Source: JAZKID01 sp963714065 (lineage in GTDB: Bacteria; Pseudomonadota; Alphaproteobacteria; Rhizobiales; UBA4765). Taken from it: a stretch of 64,000 nt of DNA. The DNA is taken from positions 372,001 through 436,000 of the forward strand of contig OY970226.1 of NCBI GenBank assembly GCA_963714065.1, given 5' to 3'. A program made the position numbers and the translations under genes. Of this stretch, positions 33,600 to 41,588 are shown one piece after another. Position 1 is the stretch's first letter. The number at the start of each line of letters is the position of its first letter. A model generated the notes under the pieces. It was not told the origin of the DNA, made no database searches, and saw only the letters and a program-made list of their open reading frames with translations.

Positions 33600-34086
33600 G
33601 AAAAAGGTTTCAGGCATCTTTGTATTTTTCTTTGCGTTCTTTGTTTCCATTATTGCTTTCGCACACGATGGTGCGCAACCGAAACTCCCCACAATGCCCT
33701 TAAAGATCGAAACTGCTTCCGGTGATCTCTACAGCTTTATGGTGGAGATGGCCCTCTCCCCTTCCCAGCGCGAGCATGGCCTGATGTTTCGCGACGAACT
33801 CAAAGAAAACGAAGGCATGATTTTTTTCTCCGGAAAAGACGAAGCCATGGCGATATGGATGAAGAATACGCCGCACCCTCTCGATATTCTTTTCATCAGA
33901 AGCGATGGTACGATCGCATCTTTCGTGGAACGGGCCGAGCCCTTGTCGCTGAAACCCATGTCTTCGCAGGAACCTGTCCGCGCGGCCCTGGAATTGCGGG
34001 CCGGCACCGTGCGGCGGCTTGGGCTTAAAAAGGGGGATCGGATCGATAATATCCTGTTCGGCTATAAACAGCCGCACTCGCAATGA
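33592..34086 (+). CDS. Exported DUF192 protein
   Basis: About 164 residues. Signal peptide SGKKVSGIFVFFFAFFVSII-AFA followed by a DUF192 domain: METASGDLYSFMVEMALSPSQ..., QREHGLMFRDEL, GMIFFSGKDEAMAIWMKNT and LDILFIRSDGTI. The function of this small periplasmic fold is unknown. The likely GTG start at 33592, or any in-frame start upstream to 33553, lies inside the repeat at 33450-33599, so the repeat supplies the first residues of the signal peptide. No clear ribosome site is seen. tRNA genes follow. Confidence 0.8.
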   Translation: MSGKKVSGIFVFFFAFFVSIIAFAHDGAQPKLPTMPLKIETASGDLYSFMVEMALSPSQREHGLMFRDELKENEGMIFFSGKDEAMAIWMKNTPHPLDILFIRSDGTIASFVERAEPLSLKPMSSQEPVRAALELRAGTVRRLGLKKGDRIDNILFGYKQPHSQ

Positions 34087-34137
34087 GTTAAACCGTTGCG
34101 TTAAAGGCGGCAATCTCTATAACTGTTATTAAAATAT

Positions 34138-34230
34138 GCGGGCGTAGCTCACCTCTGAGGGTTTATCCCGAAGAGGCAAATGTTAAATCATTGAGCTGCG
34201 CACGCGAACGAAGTGAGCGGGCGTAGCTCA
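34138..34230 (+). repeat. 14-base direct repeat flanking a 65-base segment, second copy is the tRNA-Gly 5' end
   Basis: GCGGGCGTAGCTCA occurs at 34138-34151 and again at 34217-34230, where it starts the functional tRNA-Gly. The 65 bases between contain a hairpin CCTCTGAGGG...CCCGAAGAGG. This looks like a small insertion with target duplication, or a partial tRNA duplication. Confidence 0.7.
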
Positions 34231-34290
34231 ATGGTAGAGCAGCAGCCTTCCAAGCTGAATACGAGGGTTCGATTCCCTTCGCCCGCTCCA
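34217..34290 (+). tRNA. tRNA-Gly (anticodon TCC)
   Basis: Acceptor GCGGGCG pairs with CGCCCGC, discriminator T, CCA encoded. D-arm TAGCTCAATGGTAGAGC, anticodon loop CTTCCAA, T-arm GAGGGTTCGATTCCCTTC. The outermost pair of the anticodon stem is a G-A mismatch; all other stems pair. Confidence 0.94.
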
Positions 34291-34317
34291 CTCTTCTTCC
34301 AGCAGCAGTACTTTTAT

Positions 34318-34465
34318 CCGCTCATTCCCATCATATATCGGGCAAGCCCGATATATGAATTACAATACACAAGTCGGATATATCCGACTTATGGTAACGG
34401 GAATCCATATTTTGGGCTTGGCTTAACCTTGAGATTTAAACTCTCACTTTCGCGGGAGTGAGTGG
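34318..34465. repeat. Composite palindromic repeat (family A, inverted nesting)
   Basis: Starts CCGCTCATTCCCAT, contains ATATCGGGCAAGCCCGATAT and ACAAGTCGGATATATCCGACTT (variant of the nested palindrome with a compensating C-to-G pair), and ends GGAGTGAGTGG. The compensated change argues that the hairpin itself is maintained. Confidence 0.8.
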
Positions 34466-34473
34466 AAAGTTGC

Positions 34474-34908
34474 TCAATCTTTAACCGGTATGCCGTTCAG
34501 AGCAGCAGCAATTTTATACTCAAGCCGCAGAAAAGTTTCATTTGGAATGAAATGATTCTTTACTGCCCCAAATCGTTGTAATTGCAGATTTTGAAACTCA
34601 TTTTTCAATTCTCCAATTTCCTGAGAAATAAATTTAAGTTCTGTAATTGCTAACGGCTCAATAAATTTCCTAAGATCAAAGCTTTCAAGCCAGTCCGCGA
34701 TTGACGCTCGCCTTACACGATTGATATAACCTTCGATCGCTTCCTTCCTTGCAAGCAGCGCATCGATCTTCGACCTTATATTGCTCTTGTCATACAACTC
34801 CTGCACGTCTTTATCGACGAAATTCGTAGCGGCTTGCTGAGGATCGAACGCGACCTGAGAATCCACTGCGAATACTGCGCCTGGGATATTGGGCGGAATT
34901 GTATTCAT
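34474..34908 (-). CDS. Hypothetical protein, 144 residues
   Basis: Unrecognised. No signal peptide. The N-terminus is Pro/Ala-rich (MNTIPPNIPGAVFAVDSQVA). The rest is strongly helical with heptad-like spacing (VQELYDKSNIRSKIDALLAR, ELKFISQEIGELKNEFQNLQ) and may form a coiled coil. AT-rich relative to the flanking peptidase gene. One of several AT-rich orphans here. Confidence 0.55.
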   Translation of the reverse strand: MNTIPPNIPGAVFAVDSQVAFDPQQAATNFVDKDVQELYDKSNIRSKIDALLARKEAIEGYINRVRRASIADWLESFDLRKFIEPLAITELKFISQEIGELKNEFQNLQLQRFGAVKNHFIPNETFLRLEYKIAAALNGIPVKD

Positions 34909-35092
34909 TGTACAATAATAGCATTTATTCTTACACCTTAAGTATAATTCAGGATTTAACCTTAAAGACTAACCGTAAAAGCTCGGCGCCGAAATATAGG
35001 TTTTAAAGCTATCTAGCCACACCACCTCGATTATCCGCTTTCCAAAAATACGAAAAAGCCTTATTTGTCGATCAGCTCTGGAGGGTATTACA

Positions 35093-37180
35093 ATGGGCAA
35101 TCGCTTTAATTTTATGTTTTCTGCCGCCGCTTTCGCGCTCGCGGTCATGCCGGCACGCGCCGACGAGGGCATGTGGACATACGACCATTTCCCAAGCGCG
35201 CAGGTGAAAACCAAATATGGTTTTGCGCCCGATCAGGCCTGGCTCGATAAAATCCGCCTTTCCACGGCTCGCCTCACCACCGGTTGCTCGGCTTCCATCG
35301 TCTCGAAAAACGGGCTGATGATGACCAATCATCACTGCATCGTCGAATGCGCGCAAAATCTTTCCAGCTCCACCCAGGATTATGTGCAGGAAGGTTTCGT
35401 CAGCAAGAACATTGCCGAGGAGAAGCAGTGCAAGGGTATGCAGGCCGAAATCCTCACCAAGATCGAGGATGTAACGCCGCAGGTGAAAGACGCCATCGCC
35501 AAGGCGCCCGCATCGAACGCGATCAAGGCGCGCGATGCCGAAATCGCCGCCCTTGAATCGAAGGAAGGCTGCAAGGACAAGACCGTACGCTGCGCCGTGA
35601 TCAACCTTTATCAGGGCGGTCAATACAAGCTTTACACCTATCGCATCTATCCAGACGTGCGCCTTGCTTTCGCGCCGGAAGTGACCACCGCCTTTTTCGG
35701 CGGCGATCCCGACAATTTCAATTTCCCGCGCTATGATCTCGACAGCGCTTTCGTCCGCCTCTACGAGGAGGGCAAGCCGATCAATGCCCCCAATCATCTC
35801 GCCTTCCGTGCAGATGCACCGAAGGAAAACGAGGTTGTGTTCGTCTCAGGCGTTCCGGGCTCCACGAGCCGTCTCTATACGATCAGCCAGCTCGAATTAC
35901 AGCGCGACTGGGCATTGCCGCTACGGCTGACCATGCTCTCCGAATTGCGCGGGCGGCTGATCAGCTATATGGCGCAAGGCGAAGAGCAAAGGCGCATCGG
36001 CACCGATATGCTGTTCACCGTCGAAAACAGCTTCAAAGGCTATAACGGTCGCTGGCGTGCGCTGATGGATCCTGAATTCATGGCGCAAAAGCGAACGGAA
36101 GAGATGAATCTGCGCAACAAGGCGCTCGCCAGCGCACAGCTCAAGAGCGACATCGGCGATCCATGGGCCGACATGACCAAAGCGGTGAACGATTACCGCG
36201 ACCAGCTCACGGGTTATGAATTTTTGGAAAGCCGTGCAGGCCTGCGCGTCAGCAGTCTGTTTTCTTTCGCGCGCAAACTGGTGCGTGCAGCCGAAGAACG
36301 CGGCAAGCCGAATGCCGAGCGCCTGCGCGATTATTCTGATAGCAAGCTTGCCCTGATGGAGCATGAAATCCTGGCCGACAATCCTGTCTATCCGGATCTC
36401 GAGCGCATTGCGCTGGAAATGTGGCTATCGAAAACGCGCGAATATCTCACCGTCGACAACCCAATGGTGAAGAACCTGCTCGGTAAGGATTCGCCTGAAG
36501 ATCTTGCAGTGCGCCTTGTCGGCGGCTCGAAACTTGCCGATCCGAAAGTGCGCGAAGCGCTCTGGAAGGGTGGTGCTGGCGCGATTGCCGCTTCCGACGA
36601 CCCATTAATCGCTTTTGCGCGCCGTATCGATGCCGATGCGCGCGCCGTGCGTAAGAAATACGACGAAACGGTCGACGGTCCCACCGCCAAGGCGTCAGAG
36701 CGCATCGCCAAGGCGCGTTTTGGAGTTTACGGCGACAGCATCTATCCCGATGCCACGTCCTCATTGCGCCTTAGCTATGGTGCGGTGAAGGGTTGGACCT
36801 ATCAGGGGCAGACAATTGCGCCGTTCACCAATATCGCGGGCCTGTATGAGCGCGCGACCGGCAGTTTCCCCTTCAAGCTCGCCAAGCGCTGGGAAGTCGC
36901 CAAGGCTAAGCTCGACACGAACACGCCTTTCGATATCTCGACAACGAATGACATCATCGGCGGCAATTCCGGCTCGCCGCTGATCGACGCGCAGGGGCGT
37001 GCCGTGGGTGCCGTGTTCGACGGCAATATCCACTCGCTGGGCGGCGACTACGGCTATGACGAAAAGCTGAACCGCACAGTGGCCGTCACCACCCCTGCCA
37101 TTCTGGAAGCCCTGCGCAAGGTCTATGAAGCCCCGGCGCTGGCGGATGAGCTGGAAGGCAAGCAGGCTGGAACGCAATGA
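35093..37180 (+). CDS. S46-family dipeptidyl-peptidase (DPP7/DPP11-like)
   Basis: 695 residues. Signal peptide to about residue 23 (MPARA-DEG). The chymotrypsin-like catalytic His is in MMTNHHC (residues 80-82), and the serine is in IGGNSGSPLID (about residue 626). DEGMWTYDHFP, FFGGDPDNFNFPRYDLD and FVSGVPGSTSR are family hallmarks. These periplasmic enzymes release dipeptides from peptides and allow growth on protein; the P1 preference cannot be read here. Gene family is best known from Bacteroidetes and Xanthomonadales, so its presence suggests a proteolytic lifestyle. A GGAGGG site lies nine bases before the ATG. Confidence 0.92.
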   Translation: MGNRFNFMFSAAAFALAVMPARADEGMWTYDHFPSAQVKTKYGFAPDQAWLDKIRLSTARLTTGCSASIVSKNGLMMTNHHCIVECAQNLSSSTQDYVQEGFVSKNIAEEKQCKGMQAEILTKIEDVTPQVKDAIAKAPASNAIKARDAEIAALESKEGCKDKTVRCAVINLYQGGQYKLYTYRIYPDVRLAFAPEVTTAFFGGDPDNFNFPRYDLDSAFVRLYEEGKPINAPNHLAFRADAPKENEVVFVSGVPGSTSRLYTISQLELQRDWALPLRLTMLSELRGRLISYMAQGEEQRRIGTDMLFTVENSFKGYNGRWRALMDPEFMAQKRTEEMNLRNKALASAQLKSDIGDPWADMTKAVNDYRDQLTGYEFLESRAGLRVSSLFSFARKLVRAAEERGKPNAERLRDYSDSKLALMEHEILADNPVYPDLERIALEMWLSKTREYLTVDNPMVKNLLGKDSPEDLAVRLVGGSKLADPKVREALWKGGAGAIAASDDPLIAFARRIDADARAVRKKYDETVDGPTAKASERIAKARFGVYGDSIYPDATSSLRLSYGAVKGWTYQGQTIAPFTNIAGLYERATGSFPFKLAKRWEVAKAKLDTNTPFDISTTNDIIGGNSGSPLIDAQGRAVGAVFDGNIHSLGGDYGYDEKLNRTVAVTTPAILEALRKVYEAPALADELEGKQAGTQ

Positions 37181-37195
37181 GATTTGCGCCCCATA

Positions 37196-37261
37196 AGTCC
37201 TAACTGGCTTGCTAAGTCCTAACTGGCTTGCCAAGCCGTAGCTCGCGCAGCGAGCGTAGGC
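37196..37261. repeat. tRNA-adjacent repeat (family E), short copy
   Basis: Read on the minus strand, it follows the tRNA-Tyr CCA with GCCTACGCTCGCTGCGCGAG, CTACGGCTTGGCAAGCC. Two tandem copies of a ~20-base unit (AGTCCTAACTGGCTTGC on the plus strand) end it. It shares its start with 7552-7650 and 39740-39851. Confidence 0.7.
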
Positions 37262-37347
37262 TGGTGGGAGAGGCAGGAATCGAACCTGCGAAGGCCGAAG
37301 CCAGCGGATTTACAGTCCGCCCCCTTTGCCGCTCGGGACACTCTCCC
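37262..37347 (-). tRNA. tRNA-Tyr (anticodon GTA)
   Basis: A class II tRNA with a long variable arm. Acceptor GGGAGAG/CTCTCCC, anticodon arm GCGGACTGTAAATCCGC, T-arm CGCAGGTTCGATTCCTGC, encoded CCA. Confidence 0.95.
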
Positions 37348-37478
37348 TATTCAGAAGACAGAAATCAGAAGCCGGAAATTGGAAACCTGTCAACTCTAGT
37401 CCCCCCTTTTTGCCATGCCCGGGCACGACAAGAATAACTACTCTGGCTTTCAGGTTTCAGGCACGCTACTGGCGTAGC

Positions 37479-38249
37479 ATGGCATTCAAAAAACCCTTTA
37501 AAAAACCCTGGCCACGCCGCCCGCGTGCCTCATCCCGCCTGCAGGCCAAAGAAGGCATTCAGCAGCTCTGGGGTCTGCATACGGTGGAAGAGGCGCTGCG
37601 CAACCCAAGGCGCGAACCTGTACGCCTGATCGCTACGGAAAACGCCTGGCGGAAATTATCCGCTGCCGTTTCCTCGCCGCTGCAGCCGGAAATCGTGCGG
37701 CCACAGGAGATCGACAAAATCCTGGGCAAAGATACCGTGCATCAGGGCGTATTGCTGGAAACGCACCCCCTGCCCCAGCCAGCACTGGAGGATATGCCGC
37801 CAGAGGGCTGTATTTTGGCGCTCGACCAGATTACAGACCCGCATAATGTCGGCGCGATCCTGCGTACCGCTACGGCCTTCGGCGTGAAAGCCATCATCAT
37901 GACCGAGCGCTATAGCCCGGAGGCGCAAGGGGTTCTGGCAAAATCCGCCTCGGGCGGGCTCGAGCATGTGCCCCTTGTGCTGGTCAAGAACCTGAAGCAG
38001 GCTATTTCTACTTGTAAACAACGTGGTTTTACTGCTGTAGGACTTGACTCGGAGGGTAGAGAGGCGCTAGATCAACTCTCGTTTACTTTGCCCATCTTGC
38101 TCGTTCTGGGCGCCGAGGGCAAAGGCTTGCGGCAGGCGGTGCGCGAAGAATGCGACGCTCTCGCCCGTATCGACCTGCCAGGTGAAATTAAGAGTCTGAA
38201 CGTGTCGAACGCCGCTGCATTGGCGATGTATATTCTTCAGCGAAGCTAA
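37479..38249 (+). CDS. rlmB: 23S rRNA 2'-O-ribose methyltransferase (TrmH/RlmB family)
   Basis: 256 residues. SPOUT knot motifs are DPHNVGAILRTATAFG, LLVLGAEGKGLR and SLNVSNAAALAMYILQR; an N-terminal substrate-binding domain (LWGLHTVEEALRNP) is present. Methylates G2251 of 23S rRNA using SAM. The first 30 residues are very basic (KKPFKKPWPRRPR). I chose the ATG at 37479; the frame upstream overlaps tRNA-Tyr and is not coding. No strong ribosome site precedes it. Confidence 0.92.
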   Translation: MAFKKPFKKPWPRRPRASSRLQAKEGIQQLWGLHTVEEALRNPRREPVRLIATENAWRKLSAAVSSPLQPEIVRPQEIDKILGKDTVHQGVLLETHPLPQPALEDMPPEGCILALDQITDPHNVGAILRTATAFGVKAIIMTERYSPEAQGVLAKSASGGLEHVPLVLVKNLKQAISTCKQRGFTAVGLDSEGREALDQLSFTLPILLVLGAEGKGLRQAVREECDALARIDLPGEIKSLNVSNAAALAMYILQRS

Positions 38250-38287
38250 TCGTCCGACCGTCGATGAAGAGAGTAAGGGAGAGAGTC

Positions 38288-39073
38288 ATGGTTGAGACCA
38301 CTACAATTGCAAGCACGGATACGACGACAAGAACGCGCCCGGTTTCGGCCGAGGATTTCATGGTCGCAGTCCGCAAAGCCCAGCAGGATTTGCGAACGGC
38401 CAAAACCGATGCCAATGTTAGGACGGACAAGGGCATCGTTGTCAGGAGATTTTCGAAACCAGGTTTTGAGAAATTCCTGACCGAGCGTGGGCTCAACTTT
38501 GATGCAAAAGTCTATGATGATGCCCAGAAATATGCCGTCAAACCTGAAGAGGCTATCAACGAAACGCGCATGAGGCGCTATCTCGCGAGCCTACCCCCAC
38601 CGCCACCTACAGCCGTGGCCAATACGCTGACCGCGATCGAAAATGTTGAAGTCAAGGACGATCCGGTGCCATCAGATAAGCGGGGCCAGCTCTATCCGCG
38701 CGCACGAATTCAGGCATGGCTTGCCTCAACCGATATCAATAAAAACGACGACAGCTGGATCGGCAAGAAGGGTGACCAACCTCTCAAAACAAGATCGATG
38801 GAAAATGTCGAAGCTTTTCTAAAAGGTAACGGCATCAAGATCGACAAGGAGGCTCTGGCTTCTGTGCAGAAAGGTGCTTTTGATAAAAATAGATTCAATA
38901 ACTTCCGGCTGAATAATTACCTTGAGATTATCGCAGGCAAACCGGAAGCCGAACGGAAAAGCAAAGATCCTCTCATAAGAGCCCTAACGAGAGATCAGTT
39001 CCTGCGCATTTTCACCGACGAGCAACAGGTCGCGGCGCTTAAAAATGCTGCGCCGACAAGCGCAAATCGCTAA
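38288..39073 (+). CDS. Hypothetical protein, 261 residues
   Basis: Unrecognised. GGGAGAGAG precedes the ATG at 38288, so the 8-residue upstream extension is rejected. No signal peptide. Segments of similar shape appear twice: a helix followed by 'R-R-YLASLPPPPP' near residue 105 and 'RARIQAWLASTD' near 145, then 'NRFNNFRLNNYLEIIAG' near 210, suggesting degenerate internal repeats. Lys/Asp/Asn-rich. Ends 20 bases before a terminator. Confidence 0.55.
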   Translation: MVETTTIASTDTTTRTRPVSAEDFMVAVRKAQQDLRTAKTDANVRTDKGIVVRRFSKPGFEKFLTERGLNFDAKVYDDAQKYAVKPEEAINETRMRRYLASLPPPPPTAVANTLTAIENVEVKDDPVPSDKRGQLYPRARIQAWLASTDINKNDDSWIGKKGDQPLKTRSMENVEAFLKGNGIKIDKEALASVQKGAFDKNRFNNFRLNNYLEIIAGKPEAERKSKDPLIRALTRDQFLRIFTDEQQVAALKNAAPTSANR

Positions 39074-39092
39074 AGAATGAAAATCGATAAAT

Positions 39093-39119
39093 AAAAACGG
39101 GGCCTTTTGGCCCCGTTTT
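39093..39119. terminator. Bidirectional intrinsic terminator
   Basis: AAAAACGGGGCC-TTTT-GGCCCCGTTTT has a seven-pair GC stem with A-run and T-run on either side. It serves the convergent genes at 38288-39073 (plus) and 39141-39452 (minus). Confidence 0.92.
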
Positions 39120-39140
39120 CAATTTCAGACTAGCTTGAGC

Positions 39141-39452
39141 TTAGTAGCGGCGCTCATACCAGCATTCGCCGTAACGGTTGCAGACGCGAACCGAGCGCTC
39201 CTGATAGTAACGGCGGCGGGGATAGCAGTCTTCCCAAGCCGGGTCGCAATGACGGCCACCGCTGGCAATCGCCGCGCCAGCAATCGCACCGAGTGCAAGA
39301 CCGCCGACGAGGGCGCCATTACGGCCGTAACGCGCCTGCACGACATCGGCCTTACCCTGAACGAGACCGGAGGCGACGGGCCCGGCATTCGCGCTGGTTG
39401 CAAGCGTTGCAACCATCAAAACTGAAAACACAATTCCCAATACTTTTTTCAT
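39141..39452 (-). CDS. Small exported glycine-zipper protein, 103 residues
   Basis: Signal peptide at residues 1-23 (MKKVLGIVFSVLMVATLATS-ANA). A glycine-zipper hydrophobic stretch, NGALVGGLALGAIAGAAIASGG (about 45-66), could span or insert into a membrane. The C-terminus is rich in Arg/Tyr with four cysteines (HCDPAWEDCYPRRRYYQE, VCNRYGECWYERRY). Glycine-zipper plus Cys/Arg/Tyr tails occur in many short envelope proteins of unknown function. Ends at the shared terminator. Confidence 0.7.
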   Translation of the reverse strand: MKKVLGIVFSVLMVATLATSANAGPVASGLVQGKADVVQARYGRNGALVGGLALGAIAGAAIASGGRHCDPAWEDCYPRRRYYQERSVRVCNRYGECWYERRY

Positions 39453-39739
39453 TCCGGCTTTTCAGAAGCTTGCGCTTCTGCCTTCTGTTGTTGGAAATAG
39501 AGGTTAAAACAAAGAACCGAAAGCTGCCCATACTTGCATACAAACAGGCCTTCGGGGCCCTTATTAGCACAGCTTAGTAAAATAAAAAACAATGGCGATT
39601 TTAAGGGAGAATTGTTTTCAAACCGGGGCTGTGGAAAACATGCAACAGTATTTAGGTGGCAAAACCACTTAATATTGTCGCTGGGGGTCAATCATCCGAC
39701 TTGTCCGCCGTAGCTCGCAAGAGCGAAGGCGGAAGCTCG
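39453..39739. other. Intergenic region without recognisable gene
   Basis: About 290 bases between the glycine-zipper gene and the tRNA-Thr repeat. It holds the promoter of the minus-strand gene and an imperfect hairpin (CAGAAGCTTGCGCTTCTG, 39465-39482). Short open frames here have no ribosome site and are not supported. Confidence 0.4.
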
Positions 39740-39851
39740 ATCAAGATAATAACCAGTCCGCCTTCGCCAAGGCTTCGGCGTGACAGCCACGCTCTACCTC
39801 GCTTCGGCCGGCTCGCATGGCTCGCCAAGCCGAAGCTCGAAGAGCGTAGGC
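39740..39851. repeat. tRNA-adjacent repeat (family E), long copy
   Basis: Read on the minus strand from the tRNA-Thr CCA: GCCTACGCTCTTCGAGC, TTCGGCTTGGCGAGCC, a spacer, then GGCTGTCACGCCGAAGCC and GAAGGCGGAC. The same motif order follows tRNA-Val at 7552-7650. Confidence 0.7.
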
Positions 39852-39926
39852 TGGTGCCGGCGGAGAGGATTGAACTCCCGACCAACGGTTTACAAAACCG
39901 CTGCTCTACCGCTGAGCTACGCCGGC
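39852..39926 (-). tRNA. tRNA-Thr (anticodon TGT)
   Basis: Acceptor GCCGGCG/CGCCGGC, D-arm TAGCTCAGCGGTAGAGC, anticodon loop TTTGTAA in stem GCGGT/ACCGT, T-arm GGGAGTTCAATCCTCTC, CCA encoded. Confidence 0.95.
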
Positions 39927-39951
39927 ACGGCTGTCGAATTTTGCCTGCCCG

Positions 39952-41169
39952 TTATTGAACGTCAAGCGGCAACTTTACAAGCTCCACGCGGCGGTTTTTC
40001 GCCCGTCCCTCCCCGCTCGCATTGTCGGCAACGGGCTTCTCGAAGCCAAAACCCTGCGATTTCAGGCGCGGGGCAGCAATGCCTTTCGCCACAATGGCGG
40101 CAACGACCGAGGCGGCGCGGTCTGTTGAGAGCTTCATATTATAATCGCGCGTGCCGATATTGTCGGTATGGCCCTCGATCGCAAGCCTGAGGGAAGGATC
40201 GTCCTGCATCAGTTTCACCACCTGCGCTATGACAGGCGCCGCATCCGGTTTCAGCACGGCCTTGGCGAAATCGAAATTCACATAGAGGGCGACATGGCCT
40301 TCCCTATCGAGCGCCTCCTTCAGCGCGCTCGCTTCGGGCGGCTTGATACGCGCCTCGAAAGCCTTTTCCTCGATCACCTCAAGCTGCGTTTCGTTTTCCT
40401 GCGTGTAGATATGAACCCAGACCAGCGCACCGTTTTTCTCGAAACGCGCCGACAGGGTACGATCGTCGCGATGCAGAACCTGCCCGCCCAGAGCTTCGAC
40501 GGCGGCGCGATAATTTTCCTCGACATCGAAATTGCTGGCATATTGCGCGCCTGCCGATGGCGTATAGACGACCGACCAGCGCGCGCCCAGCGCTTCCGCA
40601 TCGCGCACCTCCTCGCCATCCTGCACGCGGAAGGTGAACTTGTCGAAATTGCGCTTTTGCAACTGGCCGACATAGCCCGGCATATGGCCGAACAAGGGAT
40701 AATCGAAAGCCGCAGGCTTCGTCAGAGCCGGCTTGAACGGTTCTTTCTCGATTACCGTCAGCTGGATTTCGTTTTCCTGGCTGTAAATATGCAGCCAGCT
40801 TTCCTTGCCGTCCTTTTCGAAACGAGCAAAGAGATTGCGGCCGTCGGCGAACATCTGCTTGCCCTTGTAGGCGTCGAGCTGCGCCATATAATTCTTCTGA
40901 ATGTCGAGATCGCTCGCCATCTGCGCGCCGTCCTTGATCGTATAAACCTGGCGACAGGTTTTACCGGCAACAAAGACCTGCTCATACTGATCGTTATCCT
41001 TGAAGACCTTGAACTCCTCGCCGTCGTAACGGCGCGGTTGCACATCGCCCTGCCGCTCGTAATCGGGCATCATGCCGAGCGGCGGACAATCGCCGCTGCC
41101 AGCCAGCGCCATGTTCGACATGATGCAAAAGAAAAAAGCGGAAAATGTGCGCGCTACGGATTCAGACAT
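39952..41169 (-). CDS. OmpA-family protein with two copies of an unnamed envelope domain
   Basis: 405 residues. Signal peptide to about residue 23. Two related segments of about 120 residues follow (25-145 and 150-275); both start with PLxG-MP-Y, contain NFDVEENYRAAVEALGG-like text and end ARFEK.G...W.HIY(S/T)QENE.QL.VIE. The C-terminal 115 residues are an OmpA peptidoglycan-binding domain (VNFDFAKAVLKPDA, IEGHTDNIGTRDYN, LSTDRAASVVAA, NRRVEL). It probably sits in the outer membrane or periplasm and binds the wall. GGGGGAG before the ATG supports the start. Divergent from the riboswitch-btuB unit. Confidence 0.85.
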   Translation of the reverse strand: MSESVARTFSAFFFCIMSNMALAGSGDCPPLGMMPDYERQGDVQPRRYDGEEFKVFKDNDQYEQVFVAGKTCRQVYTIKDGAQMASDLDIQKNYMAQLDAYKGKQMFADGRNLFARFEKDGKESWLHIYSQENEIQLTVIEKEPFKPALTKPAAFDYPLFGHMPGYVGQLQKRNFDKFTFRVQDGEEVRDAEALGARWSVVYTPSAGAQYASNFDVEENYRAAVEALGGQVLHRDDRTLSARFEKNGALVWVHIYTQENETQLEVIEEKAFEARIKPPEASALKEALDREGHVALYVNFDFAKAVLKPDAAPVIAQVVKLMQDDPSLRLAIEGHTDNIGTRDYNMKLSTDRAASVVAAIVAKGIAAPRLKSQGFGFEKPVADNASGEGRAKNRRVELVKLPLDVQ

Positions 41170-41273
41170 TGTTAATCTCCCCCGGAATGACGCTGTTATA
41201 GTTGAATTTTCTGCGACTGAGCAGGCCTATTTTTTCGAAAATTAACCACGATCGACGATAGTTAAGATTGTCT

Positions 41274-41302
41274 TTGACAGAAGAGTGAACAAATTGTTAA
41301 GG
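41274..41302 (+). promoter_or_regulatory. Candidate promoter of the btuB riboswitch transcript
   Basis: TTGACA at 41274-41279 with a weak -10 (TTAAGG, 17-base spacing) would start transcription near 41308, just before the first riboswitch helix at 41312. The position is the main support; the -10 is poor. Confidence 0.35.
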
Positions 41303-41311
41303 CAACTCATC

Positions 41312-41505
41312 GTGTTGGTGGCCTGCTTTTGCGAGCAGGCTGAAAAGGGAATGCGGTCCGGTTACACCGGGATGCCGCAGCTGCCCCCGCAACTGTACGC
41401 AGGGAGCCTCTTCCACTTACGTCACTGCACCCGGTTTGTTTTGAGTCCGGGAGCGGGAAGACAGGAAGACGGCCTTGATCTGCAAGCCAGGAGACCTGCC
41501 AGCAC
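41312..41505 (+). ncRNA. Cobalamin riboswitch 1
   Basis: The closing helix GTGTTGG (41312-41318) pairs with CCAGCAC (41499-41505). Core elements in order: GAAAAGGGAATGCGGTCC, CTGCCCCCGCAACTGTA, a variable arm, GGGAGCGGGAAGAC and the B12 box AGCCAGGAGACCTGCC (41485-41500). It binds adenosyl- or other cobalamins and lowers expression of the downstream receptor when vitamin is plentiful. Confidence 0.95.
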
Positions 41506-41549
41506 CGTCATCCTTCCTTCGCACGGGGCGTGCATTGGGGGCGGCGAAA

Positions 41550-41581
41550 TCCGCAAGATGACCAAGCTGTCAACTTGCGGA
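41550..41581 (+). promoter_or_regulatory. Ribosome-site-sequestering hairpin of riboswitch 1
   Basis: TCCGCAAG (41550-41557) is perfectly complementary to CTTGCGGA (41574-41581). The second arm overlaps GGAG, the ribosome site of btuB, so closing the hairpin blocks translation. No T-run follows, so control is probably translational. Confidence 0.75.
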
Positions 41582-41588
41582 GTTGCCT

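Noticed and set aside
34213..34461. 82-residue frame starting MSGRSSMVEQQ
   Set aside because: This is the translation of tRNA-Gly, a common annotation artefact, followed by a palindromic repeat. The minus-strand frame at 7508-7696 ending VGATGIEPVTTPM is of the same kind for tRNA-Val.
37326..37478. N-terminal extension of rlmB
   Set aside because: It overlaps tRNA-Tyr on the other strand and shows no conserved residues; the ATG at 37479 is chosen.
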